DNA of 64,000 nucleotides from Lomentospora prolificans (Eukaryota; Ascomycota; Sordariomycetes; Microascales; Microascaceae). The stretch lies in assembly GCA_029532625.1 (NCBI GenBank), contig JARFXM010000003.1, positions 2,604,001 through 2,668,000 of the forward strand, given 5' to 3'. The notes beneath the pieces are model-generated. The model did no database searches. It was not told where the DNA came from and was given only the letters and a program-made list of their open reading frames with translations. Positions 11,390-24,528 of this stretch are shown piece after piece (within the stretch, counting starts at the first letter, position 1; the number at the start of each line of letters is the position of its first letter). The translations under genes and the position numbers were made by a program.

Positions 11390-14300
11390 CTAATAAAGTA
11401 TCCTCGGCCGCCAGTACGGCGCCTTGTCCAAGTCAACCTCTACCCGCCCATTTTCGTTCAGCCATGCACCTTCATCGGTAATTTCAATCACCTCTCCGCT
11501 ATGCTTAACCTCTTGCTTGCTAACCCCGCCCTCGTCGCGCGGAATCCACAGCGTTTCTAGCGGCGTTGTCATCACCGGAGGCCAGTACGCATGGTGGGCA
11601 TAATCATCGGGATACGACTCGGTCGGGTCAGGCATGCCAGGAGGAAGCATATGTTGAAGGGTGGCGAAGTCCTGGAAAATTCCTGGATGTAACCACTTTA
11701 GGACGAAATTCGGTTTGATGTTACGGTCCGGCTTAATCCAGTACTGAAAGTATCCCTGAACCACAGTAAGTCCCAGAGCATCCGCGTGGCCCTGAAGCCG
11801 TTTAGCAATGCTATCCTTTGTCGTATCCAGAATTGAGGTCACGAAACCCTCTGCTCCTTCAACACCTCTCGTCCCCAGACCGCGGGACCGTGCTGTGAAA
11901 TGCTCTTCCACCTCGACCTTTCCATCCTCATTATCAACGACATCGAAAGAATCGTGGGGTCGGGAAGTCGAATTAGAGTTAGGCCCCGATGACCCCTGAC
12001 CGACGGGCTCGTTGCGGATCACATCATTTTGCCCTACCTCGAAAGGTCTGCAGCCAGCAGCGAGTTCCTCATTCTCGAAGGGAAGGGTTCTAGGCAAGTT
12101 GTAGAGCAACGGACTAATAGCGTCGTTTATGGAGAAATGAATGAGGACTGATAGGACAAGAAACACGATCATGATCATCATGGGCGCAAAGGCTGATCGA
12201 AGGGCGAACAGTCCAATCATGCATACTTCTGCTAGGTAGAGCCCCACGAGCAGTTGTAGTAAGGCACGTGGGTAAACCAAACCGCGGGTGTCGATCTCTG
12301 TGTTGTAGATGTAAAGAAGATTGTAGCGATACACCAGATAAATGACGTAAAGTCCGACAGTTGCAAATCCAAGGACTAGAGGAGAGATACAGGCATAACT
12401 AATGGCTATCACGAGTGTCAGTACCATGCGGGGAGATGGCGGTTAAGGTTTGAAGCTTCCTTACCAATGACCCCCATGTTTGTAAAGATGGGGAAAACGC
12501 CTCCCCAATGTATTCTCCTCACACGATGCCAGATATTGAACTTCATTCGCGGACTATCAAGTCGTTTCGACATAAGATGATGTCGAACGATTTCGATGAT
12601 GTGGACCAGCGCATTCGCACCGGCTGCTAGGCATTGCAGGAGGATATATGAAATGTAGAAATTGGATGACTTGGGAAGGTTTTCGGAGAGAAGATCTTTA
12701 ACAGATAAAGGGTCCTTAATAATCGCTGTTACAGCACCAGAGGCTGCGGATGTGATAGTGGTGACTAGGAAGACTTGAATAACTTGAAAAGCGAAGTATG
12801 CATTTTGAACGAAGAGCTCTATCATCGATAGAGATGGTATACCAGCGACCCGTGCACAACCTTCGACAAACATCATAGTTAGTGATGTTATACATCTTTG
12901 TGGAAGGGAACGCGAGCCGACGAGTAGGGTGGGATGGGGAAAGGGCGAGTCTTACCTCGAAGCATCCACGGCACTGCGGCCATCACCAGGGATAGGAAAA
13001 AGGCCGGCAAGAATCCCTGTAAAACACCAGTGATAGCATCTGGGAGTTTGACGATCCAGCTAAGAAACGGGAAGGTCTCGGCAAGGAAGGAAATATTGGA
13101 CAGTAGACCGATAAATGCCGAAGGGAACGACCAGAAGATGATAGCAGCGGTTACACCGGCGAGTACGACGAACCGGCGAATTATGCGTTCGGCCCATCCC
13201 ATATTAAGCACACTCCAAATAATCTCGTCGGGGCGGACTCCGATGAAGCGCGGCGACATGTGCATGGGACTGTGATGGGCCTGAGCTTGGTATGCAAGCT
13301 CCGCCTCGGCCTGTGTCGTGAACTCTATGAATGCAGCCGGCAAGGGTTTGCCTTCACCCGCCAGCAACCTGCGCTTCATTTTCCTGATGGCGGGGGTGAG
13401 AATCTTGAGGCGATTGCGAGTCCACTTAATCGTATCAACTCGGCGGAAGAAGTTGGCAATCGGGCGGTGATGCGGTCGCTCACGGGCACGGATCCATTGG
13501 GCAGCAACGGACCCGTTAACGTCCGGAAGTGTTGAGACGGCCTTTTCGATATCTTCTTGCCTAGAAGGTGCGTTGTCATCGACTGTTTCCGACGTCGGGA
13601 TCGGCTGGCCCGAGGTGGCGTTGTTGTCCTGAGCACCCTGAAGCTGTCGTTTGCGACGGCCATCAGCCATCTTGATCAGACGTATTTCCGCTTTCTCCAG
13701 TCGTCTCGCGGTTTGATCGCGTTCCTTCACCAGCTTCTCGAAATCTTCCGTGTTTCTCGGTATCCACACGTTTCTGACACCATCTCCGAAAACTTTGCGC
13801 AATCGAGCTTCGTCGAGGTATCTCTCAGGGACGCAAAGAAAGAGAACAGTTCTAGACGATAAACGCTTTGATTGGTACGGTGATAATAAGTACGCATGGC
13901 GAAGATTAATATAGAATATACATTCGCGATAAATGGTGAAGATGATGAAGCCTGAGGAAGTCAGCGGGCAAGTCAACGATACGGCAGAGATGCCAAGGTG
14001 GATTTACATCTGCCTTCAAGGCAAGATTCGTAGGCTTAAAGAAGGGATAAGTCTCCAACTTACTGAAAAAGCAACATGCAACGATAACGTGAGCAAAGTA
14101 CATGTATGGCTTCGTGACATTTCCGATAGTCAATCGATCGAGCTGCGTTCTGTTCCCCCCACCATGAGAGTGAAGTGGTAGAAGCACCGGCCATAATAAG
14201 AAGCAGCCAACGAGACAGATGAGAGATAAAATTTTTAGGTAGCGGAGGAATAAATAAGCGTCAAGCGTAGTATGGTGGAGAACAATAGTATCTTCAAGCT

Positions 14301-14709
14301 GGAAGAAAGGCTTCACCCAAGAGAACCAGGTTTTGGGTAAGGGGCTGCTTCGTTCTCTGGATATAGGGGTGAACGCAAACGAATACGCATTGGTTAGCAT
14401 AAGCTGTCCAGGCCGCGGACAGGATGAGAGCAAGGCTTGGAGGGTTTACGATGGTGGCACATACTGCGGAAGAAGACTAGTAAGGATAGTACGGGGGGAG
14501 TAAACTCGAGGTAAACGATGTCGCAGACACCAAAAGATCAAGATGCATACGGCAGCGTAGATCAGAACGGGGATAAGAGTACTGAAGAGGGACGCGAGTG
14601 AGGCCGAATTCTTCGGCTGGAAATCGATCTTGCTCAGGGTCCCACCGCCAGTTGAATTATCCTGCGCGGAACCGATTCTGCCATCATCATCCTCACTGAT
14701 GTTGAGACT
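11390..14709 (-). CDS. CSC1/DUF221 (TMEM63-like) stress-gated cation channel, 5' end unresolved
   Basis: A multi-pass membrane channel of the CSC1/OSCA/TMEM63 family, opened by osmotic or mechanical stress. Exons from the first one I can prove: 14709-14465, 14356-14064, 13951-12956, 12860-12465, 12405-11390 (981 codons plus stop). Introns are 108, 112, 95 and 59 nt, all GT-AG and in phase. Order of parts: an N-terminal helix (SLFSTLIPVLIYAAVCILIF), two more helices, a cytosolic RRM-like domain starting around VLFLCVPERYLDEARLRKVF, the seven-helix DUF221 core, and a C-terminal tail with PRDEGGVSKQEV typical of the PHM7 extension. The exon starting at 14709 has no in-frame ATG and follows a good acceptor (CTAAC branch, TTAG). 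The initiating exon must therefore lie between about 14720 and 15100, but no candidate had a convincing donor. Confidence 0.9.
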
Positions 14710-17700
14710 CTAAGCAGAGTGTTAGTTGAGTTTATCCAGCGCTTCTAAATTCGCAGTTGACAGGAAGCTTGATGATGGAACGCGCAAATTCAACCTCGCA
14801 GCCCTCGGTACACAATGGCATTCGGGAGCATGTGCAGGAGAATGAAGACCGAGTACCTCTCAGCAACGTTCCAGCTCGACAGGATAGCGGCCTCGGATCG
14901 AGAGCAGAGGGCTTGGGGCGGGTCGGGGACTTAAGGGCAGGGGATCACGAACCACTCGCGCCTGCAACAGCGGCGGCCACGCCATTTTTCAGACCATTTG
15001 GTGAGAGAAAAGCGAAGCACAAAGGGAATGCGGTAGGTGCCAGGTCGAGGGACAATATGATCAAAACTAGCGACGTCGTATCATAGTGTCAATCTTGAAT
15101 TCAGAAGGAGGAACGAGGGAGGGGGTCGTTGAGAAATAAAGAAATTGGGAAAGCACAGCTGGGGAGAGGCTGAGATAAACGGCTGAAATGGGGTTTCCGG
15201 CTGACTTGCGGAGCTCTCGCGATGTCTCCTTGTACCTAGAGGTACCTAACGCAATTGAAATCTTTGCTTTGTGGCGACTGTGGAGGAAGGCGTGCACGGG
15301 AGTGGATGAAGGTGGCAGGGGCAAGCGACACGGGCTGGAGTTAGGCCAGGGACAGGAAGACGATGGTACCATCACGAATTGAGACGTTGTGTTAGCGCCG
15401 AATCGTGGACCAGTGGCAGTCCCCAGCGACTGCAGGCTGCGAGAGACGCCTGCTGTAGCGCCTGGTACTCGGACGGGGCATTACAAGGGGGCGACTAGCG
15501 CACTAACAACCGACCCGAAATCGCCAAGCCCACTGAACAATTCCCAACCCGGAGATGGCTCCAGATATACCCGAATCGAATACGAGGAGCGTATGCCTCA
15601 ATCATTCGGCCTTTTTTGCATTTATCTTAAGGTGTGTATGAGTACTCCTCAAGAGGGCTTGATAAATAGGGTCCCGTAAAGACTGCCTCATACAAAAACA
15701 AGTGTCCTCCCGGTGTTAGCAATGTATGCACCAGAAAACCGTTATGAGCCACCATCATCTTTAACATCAAGAACGGCCCTTCACTGCATCGAGCCAAGTG
15801 CAGGGCGTCGGAATCGGAAGCATGTGGTTGGTTCGACTAGGCCTCAAATGGGGGTCGGGACTCATCCCCGGTCCGGGGGCCGTGAAATGACTCGCTCTCC
15901 CTCTCTCCACACTGCAGCTTTTTTTCTTCTTTTCTTCGAAAAAGCCTCGTGCCCGGATCATATCGACAGATAATAGAGGGTGGTAGTCGGTGCCCAATGA
16001 CAATGGAGGAGCCAGCTGTTTGCCCAAGACCAACCCTGGAGCATGCCCTGCACAAAGCGAAGAGAGACATGTCGAACTTTCCATGTTAATCGTGGCACGA
16101 TTAGTAACTCGTTGAGCGATTGATACTTTACCCGCAAAATTGCCCAAGAATAGCTTAGCCAGCCATGAGATGTCAGCAGCTTGTCCCGAGTGGTCAAGGA
16201 TCATCGTCTCTGGCCTTCTTTGCCAATTAGCGTGGTTCTCGATGGACACCTGGCCATGCCTCTCACCTCGTTGCACACTGGTGCGCTACACGTCTGCTGC
16301 CAGTTTCAAGATCTGGGTTGCGTCAGGGAACTGAAAGGAGATGACTTTCTACGTTAGATTCTTAGCCGAGACATGCGTCATAAGGTTGGCACATTTTGCG
16401 TCGGTCAATCTCCACGGAGTAAGTGAGGCGCTCAGCATGTCCGACGATCGCCATCTAGGGAAACTCGATCCTCTGGGCTGGCGCCGGGTATGTCTTCAAT
16501 GGTGCTGACCAGCATTACATCAGTGCAATGGCCCGAATTTGGAGGTCTAAGCTGGGGCAATTGGATGTTGTGGTGCCTCGAATGCTGGCTGTCAGACTGG
16601 AGGGCTGGCCATGTTGTCATTGCCGTTCCTCGGTCGGTACCATCGCGTACCCCAGTGTACCGATTAGTCCATCACCTCCAGCGTGAGCAGTGTAAACGGA
16701 TCATCTGTCGGCCCTGAGCTATTATGATAAATGTCAAGTCGGAAGTCACGTATAACTGCCTCAGGCCTGGATTCATTGATACATCCACCAATGGATGGAT
16801 ACTGGAGCCCATCACCTCGTTGTACATTGTATCCTCCAGGTTCGGTGCGCTGACGTCAGTAGCCCGAATTCATAAATTAAACATCAACGAGTAGATATTT
16901 TTGAAAAGTGGGCAAGAAGAAACCTTTGAATGGGATCAAGATCAATGGGTATCCCTGAGCTCGGCGGGCCGACCGAGATAATGGGACAGACCATTTGAGC
17001 GGAGAGCCAATGAACCGATGCGATCGGGGTTCAGATCGAAAAAGCGGAGCTCAGACGCCATCAATATAACTCTTGCATGAGTCCCCCGTCCATGACTGGG
17101 GGGACCCTGAACAAGGCTCTGCCACACTCATCTTCCCGCGGGCATGTCTGTCAAATAAGATGACTTTGTTGAAAATGTCGGCCATATTACTGAGGGAAGT
17201 CACGGCCAATGCGAGATTATGACAGTTAAGGCAAGTGTTGTATAAGAATGGCTTCCCCGCAATATAATGCTCGTTTCTCGTTGAATTTCTCAAGATCGAG
17301 TTCCAAGCTAGCGTCACTTTGGCCACCGTCCTTAGCTGGGGTGGCCAAAGGTGTCGAGAGCGGGGTCAACGAGATAAAGAAACGGACAATCCTTGGTTCC
17401 AGCTTCCAAACACTCGGCTCCCTCCCTGGGGCGTTTAACATTGTCCGACTCGGGCCTGGCGCCGCAGCTAACCTAGTCTGACGAAAAACTTTAACCGCCG
17501 CACATAGGAGCACATTCATCGATTAGCAGTTGAGGTATCATTTAGTTCAATTCTCGCTAGTCGTGACAACACAATCAGACTTTCGCACCAGATCAAAAGC
17601 ATGAGAGCACCACACTCAACACAGAGCCAAGCACAGAGCCTCGCCCTTTTTTTCCGCGCCATCTCCGATTCTCGTCGAATTGCAGGGCTCAAATCAATCA

Positions 17701-18119
17701 TCAATGCCATGATATGAACCAAACGGACCCTAGACCCAATGATAACTCCCCTTTCCCTTCCAGTCCCCAACCCAATGATGCCTGGTCGCCGACCCGAATG
17801 AAGACTCAAGGAGAAAATGGAAGAAACATCAAACGTGATCGTACAGAAGCAGATAAATTAACCCCAATGCATGTCGTCTCGGATTCGCACAGTCGGTCTC
17901 TTTTTAAGGGTTTTTTTCCCTTTCTTTTCGGTAGGAGAGGTTTCGATCCGCGATTCTCTTTTCCCATCGTTCATCCCATGTCATGGAGGCGGAAATGGTG
18001 TGGTTTCGTTTCGATCCCGATTCGTGCGACCTGTCGCAAGGCCACCATAAAACCCACAAACTCCCCTGTTCTGGTATGGTATCGTACACAGCCAAACAAT
18101 CCCAGGTGATCGTCGGGAA
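14710..18119. other. Long intergenic region, 3.4 kb
   Basis: It should contain the missing first exon and promoter of the CSC1-type gene near its left end. The remainder has only short frames. The best, 17248-17481 (+, ATG, 77 codons), matches nothing I know. I see no transposon ends, tRNA boxes or tandem repeats. The region is low in coding signal compared with its neighbours. Confidence 0.45.
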
Positions 18120-19546
18120 TCAGTTCAGGTTCGAAGCCGGGACGCTCGGGTGATGCTGAGCAGTATGGGAAATCTGCGACACATCGTCGCGGAGTGAGTA
18201 GTCTGTTGCCACGCTGTTCGACCTCCCCAAATGGACCTTTGAATTGATTGGGTCCAACTCAATTGGCGGCGGAGCCCGGTGGCGCTCTGGTTTTCCCTCG
18301 CGGATGAGGGCCCGAAGGACAGGTATCGACGCGGCGATGATGGTTGTGGCGCTCTCGGCGATGCCAAAGATCACCAGCTGGACACTATCGACTATCCCGC
18401 GTGGTGCATAGGTTAGCTTCCGGTCACTTTCGCCTTGGAATACCCCTGATGAGGGAAAAGTCGGGCAACTCACTTGGATCAGGGGAGTTGAGGCTGGGCA
18501 CCCTGGTAACTTTGATCAAGGAGGTGGCTCCAGCGCTACAGACCAGAAAAAGAGACAAGCGTTAGGTCCTCGGTATTCTCAGATGAAGGGGCGCCAAAAT
18601 GGGACAAACTCACAAGACTCCCATGCTCATAGCGACGAGGACACCTATCTTTTCCTTCTTCGTCATCCGGAGGTTCCAGATGATCTTCCATGGGAGCACA
18701 GACAGGGCGATATCCATGGCGCCCGAGTACGCTTTACCTCGCTTGTTAGCAATCGGAAAGGTCACGCAAAGGGGAGCAAACTTGGCGGCTCTTACCGGTT
18801 GTGAAGATAAAGTAATTGATTTTCAAGGTATTGTTCATGTCGATCCAGACCATAACTGCACTCGATCCCATAATGAGGTTTATCGACACGATTATGATCC
18901 AAATGATGCGAAGGACCCAGCCTTCCGAAATGCGGGCCAGAGTAAGAGCGAAGGACGTTTTGCTCCACATGGCGGCGAGCACCGAGGTGAACCCTGCGGC
19001 ATTGGCGATAGTAGGCATCCGGTCGAGGTCCTCCTGCGGGATAGCTTCTAGGTGACGGCCATACCCAAAGTTCACAGACACTGTGGTCATTGTACCAGCG
19101 ACGGCGAGACACACCTACAACCGGCGTTAGCTGTATGCCAGATTGGATATCTATATATCACTTACCCAAGCTAACGATAGCACGTAGTCGTCCCACCATA
19201 GCCTCCTCTTCCGAGAAGTTTTGCAGTAAATCCTGAGCATGAGAATTGCGAACGCGAGCCCCGTCATCAGCCACGTCGTGAAGTTTAGGAGCGGGCCAAG
19301 GTCGACACTGGGAGGTACACTGCTGGACACGGTCGTAGGGACATCGCTCTCTGTCGCAATGTCCAACGGCACCGTGGCCATACTGACTGTATCTGGAAGA
19401 ATAGTAGACAAGACGCTTTCAACGACTGAGGCTGTGGTGGCCGTGGTTGCGGGTATTGTGGCCGTCTGCGTCTGTAACGCGTTGGAAGGGATGATAGTCG
19501 GGAAGAAGGCTATTTGGCGGACTTGGATGGGTACCGGAACCGCCAT
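18120..19546 (-). CDS. Fungal rhodopsin-like (PTH11-related) seven-helix membrane protein
   Basis: A plasma-membrane protein of the large fungal family related to PTH11-type receptors; ligand unknown. Exons are 19546-19166, 19114-18796, 18731-18614, 18535-18474 and 18391-18120 (383 residues); introns are 51, 64, 78 and 82 nt. The diagnostic start of the family domain is visible: a helix ending in LMLRIYCK, then RRLWWDDYVLSLAW. Later segments read AYSGAMDIALSVLPWKIIW and MTKKEKIGVLVAMSMGV. The cytosolic tail (DPINSKVHLGRSNSVATDY) is Ser-rich. No CFEM cysteine cluster is present, so it is not a classical PTH11. The N-terminus before the first helix is about 85 residues long and unusually rich in Thr, Ser, Val and Pro. 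The gene stands alone between long non-coding stretches. Confidence 0.9.
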
Positions 19547-21737
19547 GTTGGTGGAATGGCTCCAAGTTCGTTCGTAACCACGGCGTTATCTCGAAATGGC
19601 GCGAGAGGCTTTGAGGATCGCAACCGGTTGATGACGCTCACTGCTTCCGCAGTACGAGTGGCCTAGCGGCTCTTTCCTTCTTTCCCTTTAGCCACCTGAG
19701 TCGGGGAGGAGGTGACGAGAACAGGCGGGGAAGGAGTCGCGGAGAACAGCGATGGAAGCTGCTCCTCGGGGTAAAGGATTCGAAGAGACTAGAAAGAATG
19801 ATGCTCCTCAAGCAATCTAGGCTCGTCACGTCATAAGCAGAAGCGATAGACGTGGAGCCAGTTGAAAGAGGAAAGGTAGAATGGGTAGGCACCTGAACCA
19901 CTGGATCGACGGGATAGCAGGGAAGTCGAGGTTATAATAACAGTAAGTCATGAGCAATGCGAAGAGGAAACATTAGAGAACCTGCACTGATGAAGACTTA
20001 CTGCTCCTACCCCAGGAAGATCGTACACTTTCCGCTTCTCATACCACACCTCCTCTGTAGGTGCCCCTCTCTCCACATTCTATCCATGGGACATGCACAT
20101 AATGAAGGGGAAGGGGCCAAAGGGGGCCAGTGGCCAAAACGCTAGAAACGATTGGCGGCGATCCGGCACGACCAAGAGTATGGAAGTACGCAGAGTGCGC
20201 AGCTTGCGACAATATGCCGGTACCACAAGATCCGGGATGTGAGATGTGATCTGAAGGATTTCCTCCGCTTCTCGCTCGCGCTGTGACGGCCCTTGCGAAG
20301 CGAGTTGCACGATTCCACTCACGCATTCCCCGAGGCATAGTCTTGCTGGGAAAAAAAAAATTTTCCAACCATAGCGGCGCGCAAATGACGAAGAAACAAA
20401 TTGATTTAAGATTCAACCCAACTTTCCCTCACTGAATTGGGGTTTCGCGTAGTGGCAACAGGCAGCGCGGGGATGCAAAAGCTTTGCACGGACTCATCCA
20501 GGAGTTCAACTTGCATTGGGAAGCAGTTTTGCCGAAATGGCGATCAAGCAGCGAGCTTGTGCCATCTTACCAGAAATGCCTGGTTCTTAGGCACACAATA
20601 CAAAATCGACAGAAACCCTCCCAAACGGGACGAAAGAGAGGAAAAGAACTTAGGGGAAAAGGCCATGCGCCGCGGCCTTAAGGGGGTGCTCGGATATACG
20701 CTGCTATTGTTAAACCATAGTCTATTCTCGGAGACCACTTGACGCTATCGTGACATTCGCTGCACTCTTCTGTGACACGACCCGACGAGGACGGTAGGGA
20801 CAGGGATGAAGCCTGTTCGGAAAGTGTTCATCGAATGTTCTTCCAACCCTCTCTTGTCACCTTAGGTTTAGTACTATGAGCTGAGAGTGAGACGCATCGA
20901 GATGCGTGTCTAATTTCGTAGAATTGTATCCTGCGCTATTCGAGTTCGTTGCTGAGGGTTTGGAAGAATCTGGGAGTCAGGCTGAGCCGACCATAGGATC
21001 CAGAAAGTGGTGTCAGTTTTCTACACGCCTCCCTCTATCTCGGCGCTAAGATAGCCACGCTAAATATCCTGCTTTCGTCTCCTGAAGACCGACTGCATGT
21101 TCTGCAAGTCAAGCGGATCAGAATAAAGCCGGAACTCCGTTGAGGCTGAGACAATGGGATGGCTCAGAGATGGAGGGTTGGGGAGAAACCTGGTGTTCGG
21201 GCTGGGGGGTACATATCGCAGCCGGCAATTGCCTTACATTCCCCGCGCGGGTGTTGTGCGAATAGTCATCTATTATTAGTCCCGCGCCGAATTGGACGAA
21301 ATTTACGGTTAAACTGATGAAGAGAATAGAGGAGACGGCTCCCCTGTCTGGGACGTGCTTGACTCTTCTCGTGTAACTACTACACTCGAACCAGGCTTCT
21401 GACACCACCTTTTTGAGTCGAGGCATTGGACGATTTGATGAGACGACTTTGCAACCGGTTGGCTAAGTCTGCCCTTGGCGTTTTGATACCACCCCTCCTG
21501 AAATTTCCGCGTTCGCGATCACAGCTTGAAGTTGACATCACAACATCCTGTCACAATCGGACAGCTATAATAAGCATAGCGGATGCTGACTCATTCGAAA
21601 TAGAGACGCGCTTTACACTATTATTTGTAGTCTGTACCATCACTCACCCTCTTTCTCTCTTTATGGAGACTTGAACACGACCTTCGCCTTGATCCCACAA
21701 CGCAGAGAATGCTCGACCCAAGAGCTTTTGCGAGACC
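19547..21737. promoter_or_regulatory. Divergent intergenic region, 2.2 kb
   Basis: It lies between the divergent starts of the rhodopsin-like gene and the MRM2-type gene and should hold both promoters. An A run followed by TTTT sits at about 20350. The open frames begin at non-ATG codons or lack any recognisable product. No repeats or RNA genes were found. Confidence 0.45.
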
Positions 21738-23290
21738 ATGAGAAGCTCACTCGTCCGCCCTGTCGCAGGGCGCACCAGCTCTCTCCTAACGCGGCGCCTC
21801 GTCAGCTCTCCGGCGCTCCTCGCAGCATCTCACAGCGGCATATCAAGCACGCCGCTGATGCTCACGGTACAACGATGCGCGTCGTCGACGTCGTCGGCGT
21901 CGTCGCGGTGGAAGAACCGGCAGGGTCGGGATCCGTACGCGCGCGAGGCCAAGGTGCAGGGTCTCAAGAGCCGCGCGGCGTTCAAGCTCCTCGAGGTATG
22001 GGGGGAAATTTCAAATCTGTCCGGCTACCGTGCGTCTACTTTTCTTTACAGGAGAAAAGGGGGCAAGGGGGGAGAGGCGACTTCTTTTGGCGGGCTGACC
22101 ATGTGTGGATAGATGGATGCCAAGTATAGGCTGTTTAAAAAGGGACAAATTGTGGTTGATCTGGTATGCGGAGCTTGGCTATATTCTTCTTCTTCTTCTC
22201 GCATCTCGCATCACGTTCTACTGGTTTCGAACGATGAATTGAACGCTCTCTAGGCGCCCCCCCACGTACGAGGGGAGTAAAGCTGCTAACTGATCCTTCT
22301 AGGGTTTCGCCCCGGGCAGCTGGTCCCAGGTCGCCTACGACCGCACGAAGCCGCACAACCACGTCCTCGGCATCGACATCCTCCCCGCGCAACCCCCACG
22401 TGGCGTCTCCGCCATCCACGGCAACTTCCTCTCGCAGCCCGTCCAGGCCATCGTGAAGGACTCGGTCCGCGAAGCCTTTCTCCGCCGGCGGGCCGCCCTC
22501 AAGCGAGAAACAGAGGAGAAGAAGGGGGGCGAGCCGGCGTCAGCGTCGACGGCGGCGGACGGGGGAGAGGGAACCGTTAGTGCGGGTGAGAGCGGGGAGG
22601 CGCTAGACGAGGAACGGAGCTACCTCGATATGGAGAGGATAGAGATGAGAGACGTCGAGGATGAAAGCGTGGTCATCAACGACCGCGTCGTAGATGTACT
22701 GCCTGCCCCCAACCCACCTAATTTTGCCATTTTTCAATCCCCGCTACGGTCAAGGAGAGCGCAAGGCTAACGAGACTTTTTGTTCTTGTTTTTCTTTTTC
22801 CCAGATTGTCTTGAGCGACATGTCAGCACCCTGGCTCCTCCCTACAGATTTTCGCAAGATCGGAATGAATAATGCGTACCTTAGGATGATGAATACGAGC
22901 GGCATCTCGTTTCGCGATCACGCCGGAAGTATGGTAAGCAAAGGCAGAATGGAAAGGACGTGCCTCTTTGGACCATTGAGGGCTTACGCGAGAACTCGTA
23001 GGACCTATGCGGCGCTGCGCTGCGCTTCGCGAGCGACACGCTAAGGAACGGAGGCCACTTTGTCTGCAAGTTTTACCAAGGCTCCGAAGACAAGGACTTT
23101 GAGAAAAGATTGAGGAGATTATTCGACAAGGTATATCGCGAGAAACCCGAATCATCACGCAAGGTAAGCCAGCCTGGCCCGCGAACCAGTCTACATTCCT
23201 TGTCTTGAGTCTCACACAAGTTACTGCCAGGAATCGAGAGAAGCATACTTTGTAGCGTTGCGCCGAAAGAAAAATGTCATAGACGAATAG
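21738..23290 (+). CDS. MRM2: MRM2-type mitochondrial 2'-O-ribose rRNA methyltransferase (FtsJ/RrmJ family)
   Basis: Transfers a methyl group from S-adenosylmethionine to a ribose 2'-OH of mitochondrial large-subunit rRNA, by family. Exons are 21738-21995, 22113-22163, 22303-22695, 22805-22933, 23002-23163 and 23231-23290 (350 residues). All but the last end in phase 0. The first 45 or so residues are Arg/Ser/Ala-rich without acidic residues, fitting a mitochondrial presequence. The domain then shows SRAAFKLLE (catalytic Lys), the SAM loop DLGFAPGSWSQVA, VLSDMSAPW (catalytic Asp), GGHFVCKFYQG (Lys) and ESREAYFVAL (Glu), giving the K-D-K-E set. A charged insertion of about 60 residues sits between the SAM loop and SDM, as I also recall in budding-yeast Mrm2. 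It converges with eL18, 213 nt between stops. Confidence 0.93.
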
Positions 23291-23503
23291 ACGACCCTGG
23301 ATATAGAAATAATCTTAATGGATTTCCTCATTTTATTTTTTGAAACAGCCATCATCAGTTTTTTGCTTCATCATGCCTATTTACGCCTCAACCATGCCAA
23401 ATCCGTACGGCAAAGGAGAACGGCCCATCCAGACCAAACCTGGAGCGGGGCAAGGAAAAAAGACATGAAAACCATCGACCAATGCATCCACCAAGACGAC
23501 CCC

Positions 23504-24528
23504 TTAGACCTTGAAACCCCTGGATCGCCTGCGGCCACGGGCACGCTCGAACTTGCGGCCCTTGGACTCGACATAGGGTTTCTGAAGACGAAAGTCGTTA
23601 GTTGATCTAATACATCAAATCGCGTATGACCGAGGGCCGCGCCTACCTTGTGCTTGTGGGGACCGTGGCCAAAGTGCTTGACGGCCTCACGGGCGTTCTT
23701 GGGGCCACGGAGCAGGAGGGTGTTAGAACCAGTGGGAGCCTGGAGGGCGAGCTGGTCAAGGGTAAGGGCCTTGCCGCCGGCAGCGACGATGCGGGCACGG
23801 GCGGTGGCAGTGAAGCGGAGAGCCGCAACGTTGACCTTGGGGACCTCGAGGAGACGGTTATCATCCGTCACGGTACCGACAACAACGACGGTGCGCTTCT
23901 CGTCCTTCTGGACGTTGGCCGCAATGCGGGAGAGAGAGACAGGAGGGCGGTTGATGCGGGACATAAAGAGTCGGCGGAGGACAACCTTGTTGAAGCTGGA
24001 GTCGGTACGGCCTATACATCGGGTGCGGAAAAACCATACAGGTTAGCATTGCCTTCTTCTCTCACCCTAGGGTGATACCCGCTGGTGACACCATCGAGTT
24101 TGGGATTGGAAAATAGCCACGTACGGACAAGGAACCTGTAGAGCTTGACGAGAAGCTTGAGGTAGACATTGTCGCTCTTGGGAGCGGTGCGGTGGGTGCC
24201 GCGCACGTGGTGCCTGTCGAGATCGATAGCTAGAAGAGAAAAAAATGTTCGTCAGCCTCGGCGTTCAAGCATGCTCATTTGCGGCAGCCAAAGCCGGGAA
24301 CGAATGCGGATCTCGATTGAACCGGACGGACTCATCTCAAGTACACCATGAAAGATGTAGTCGAGATTAGGATCCGCCCCAAAGGTTCTTCTTCCTCGAG
24401 GCCACGCAAATCGATCCCAGCGGCGCCTGCTTCGCAGCGAGAGGAACAGAATCAACATCCATGTCGATAATGTTTCCTCTGCCACTTGCATACGGAAGGC
24501 TTCGAAAATAAATCTCCTACGTACCCAT
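23504..24528 (-). CDS. RPL18: 60S ribosomal protein eL18
   Basis: A structural protein of the large cytosolic ribosomal subunit. Exons are 24528-24525, 24229-24125, 24011-23647 and 23581-23504 (183 residues, the usual eL18 length). The first coding exon holds only ATG plus G and is followed by a 295-nt intron (GTACGT...CTAG); the other introns are 113 and 65 nt. The spliced protein starts MAIDLDRHHVRGTHR and continues through RRTDSSFNKVVLRRLF, SRINRPPVSLSRI and GPHKHKKPYVESKGRKFERA, ending in RGRRRSRGFKV. Each is characteristic of the family. Strongly biased, GC-ending codons agree with high expression. Confidence 0.96.

Noticed and set aside
17248..17481. 77-codon ATG frame in the long intergenic region
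   Set aside because: No homology I recognise and no supporting context; too short to call from composition alone.
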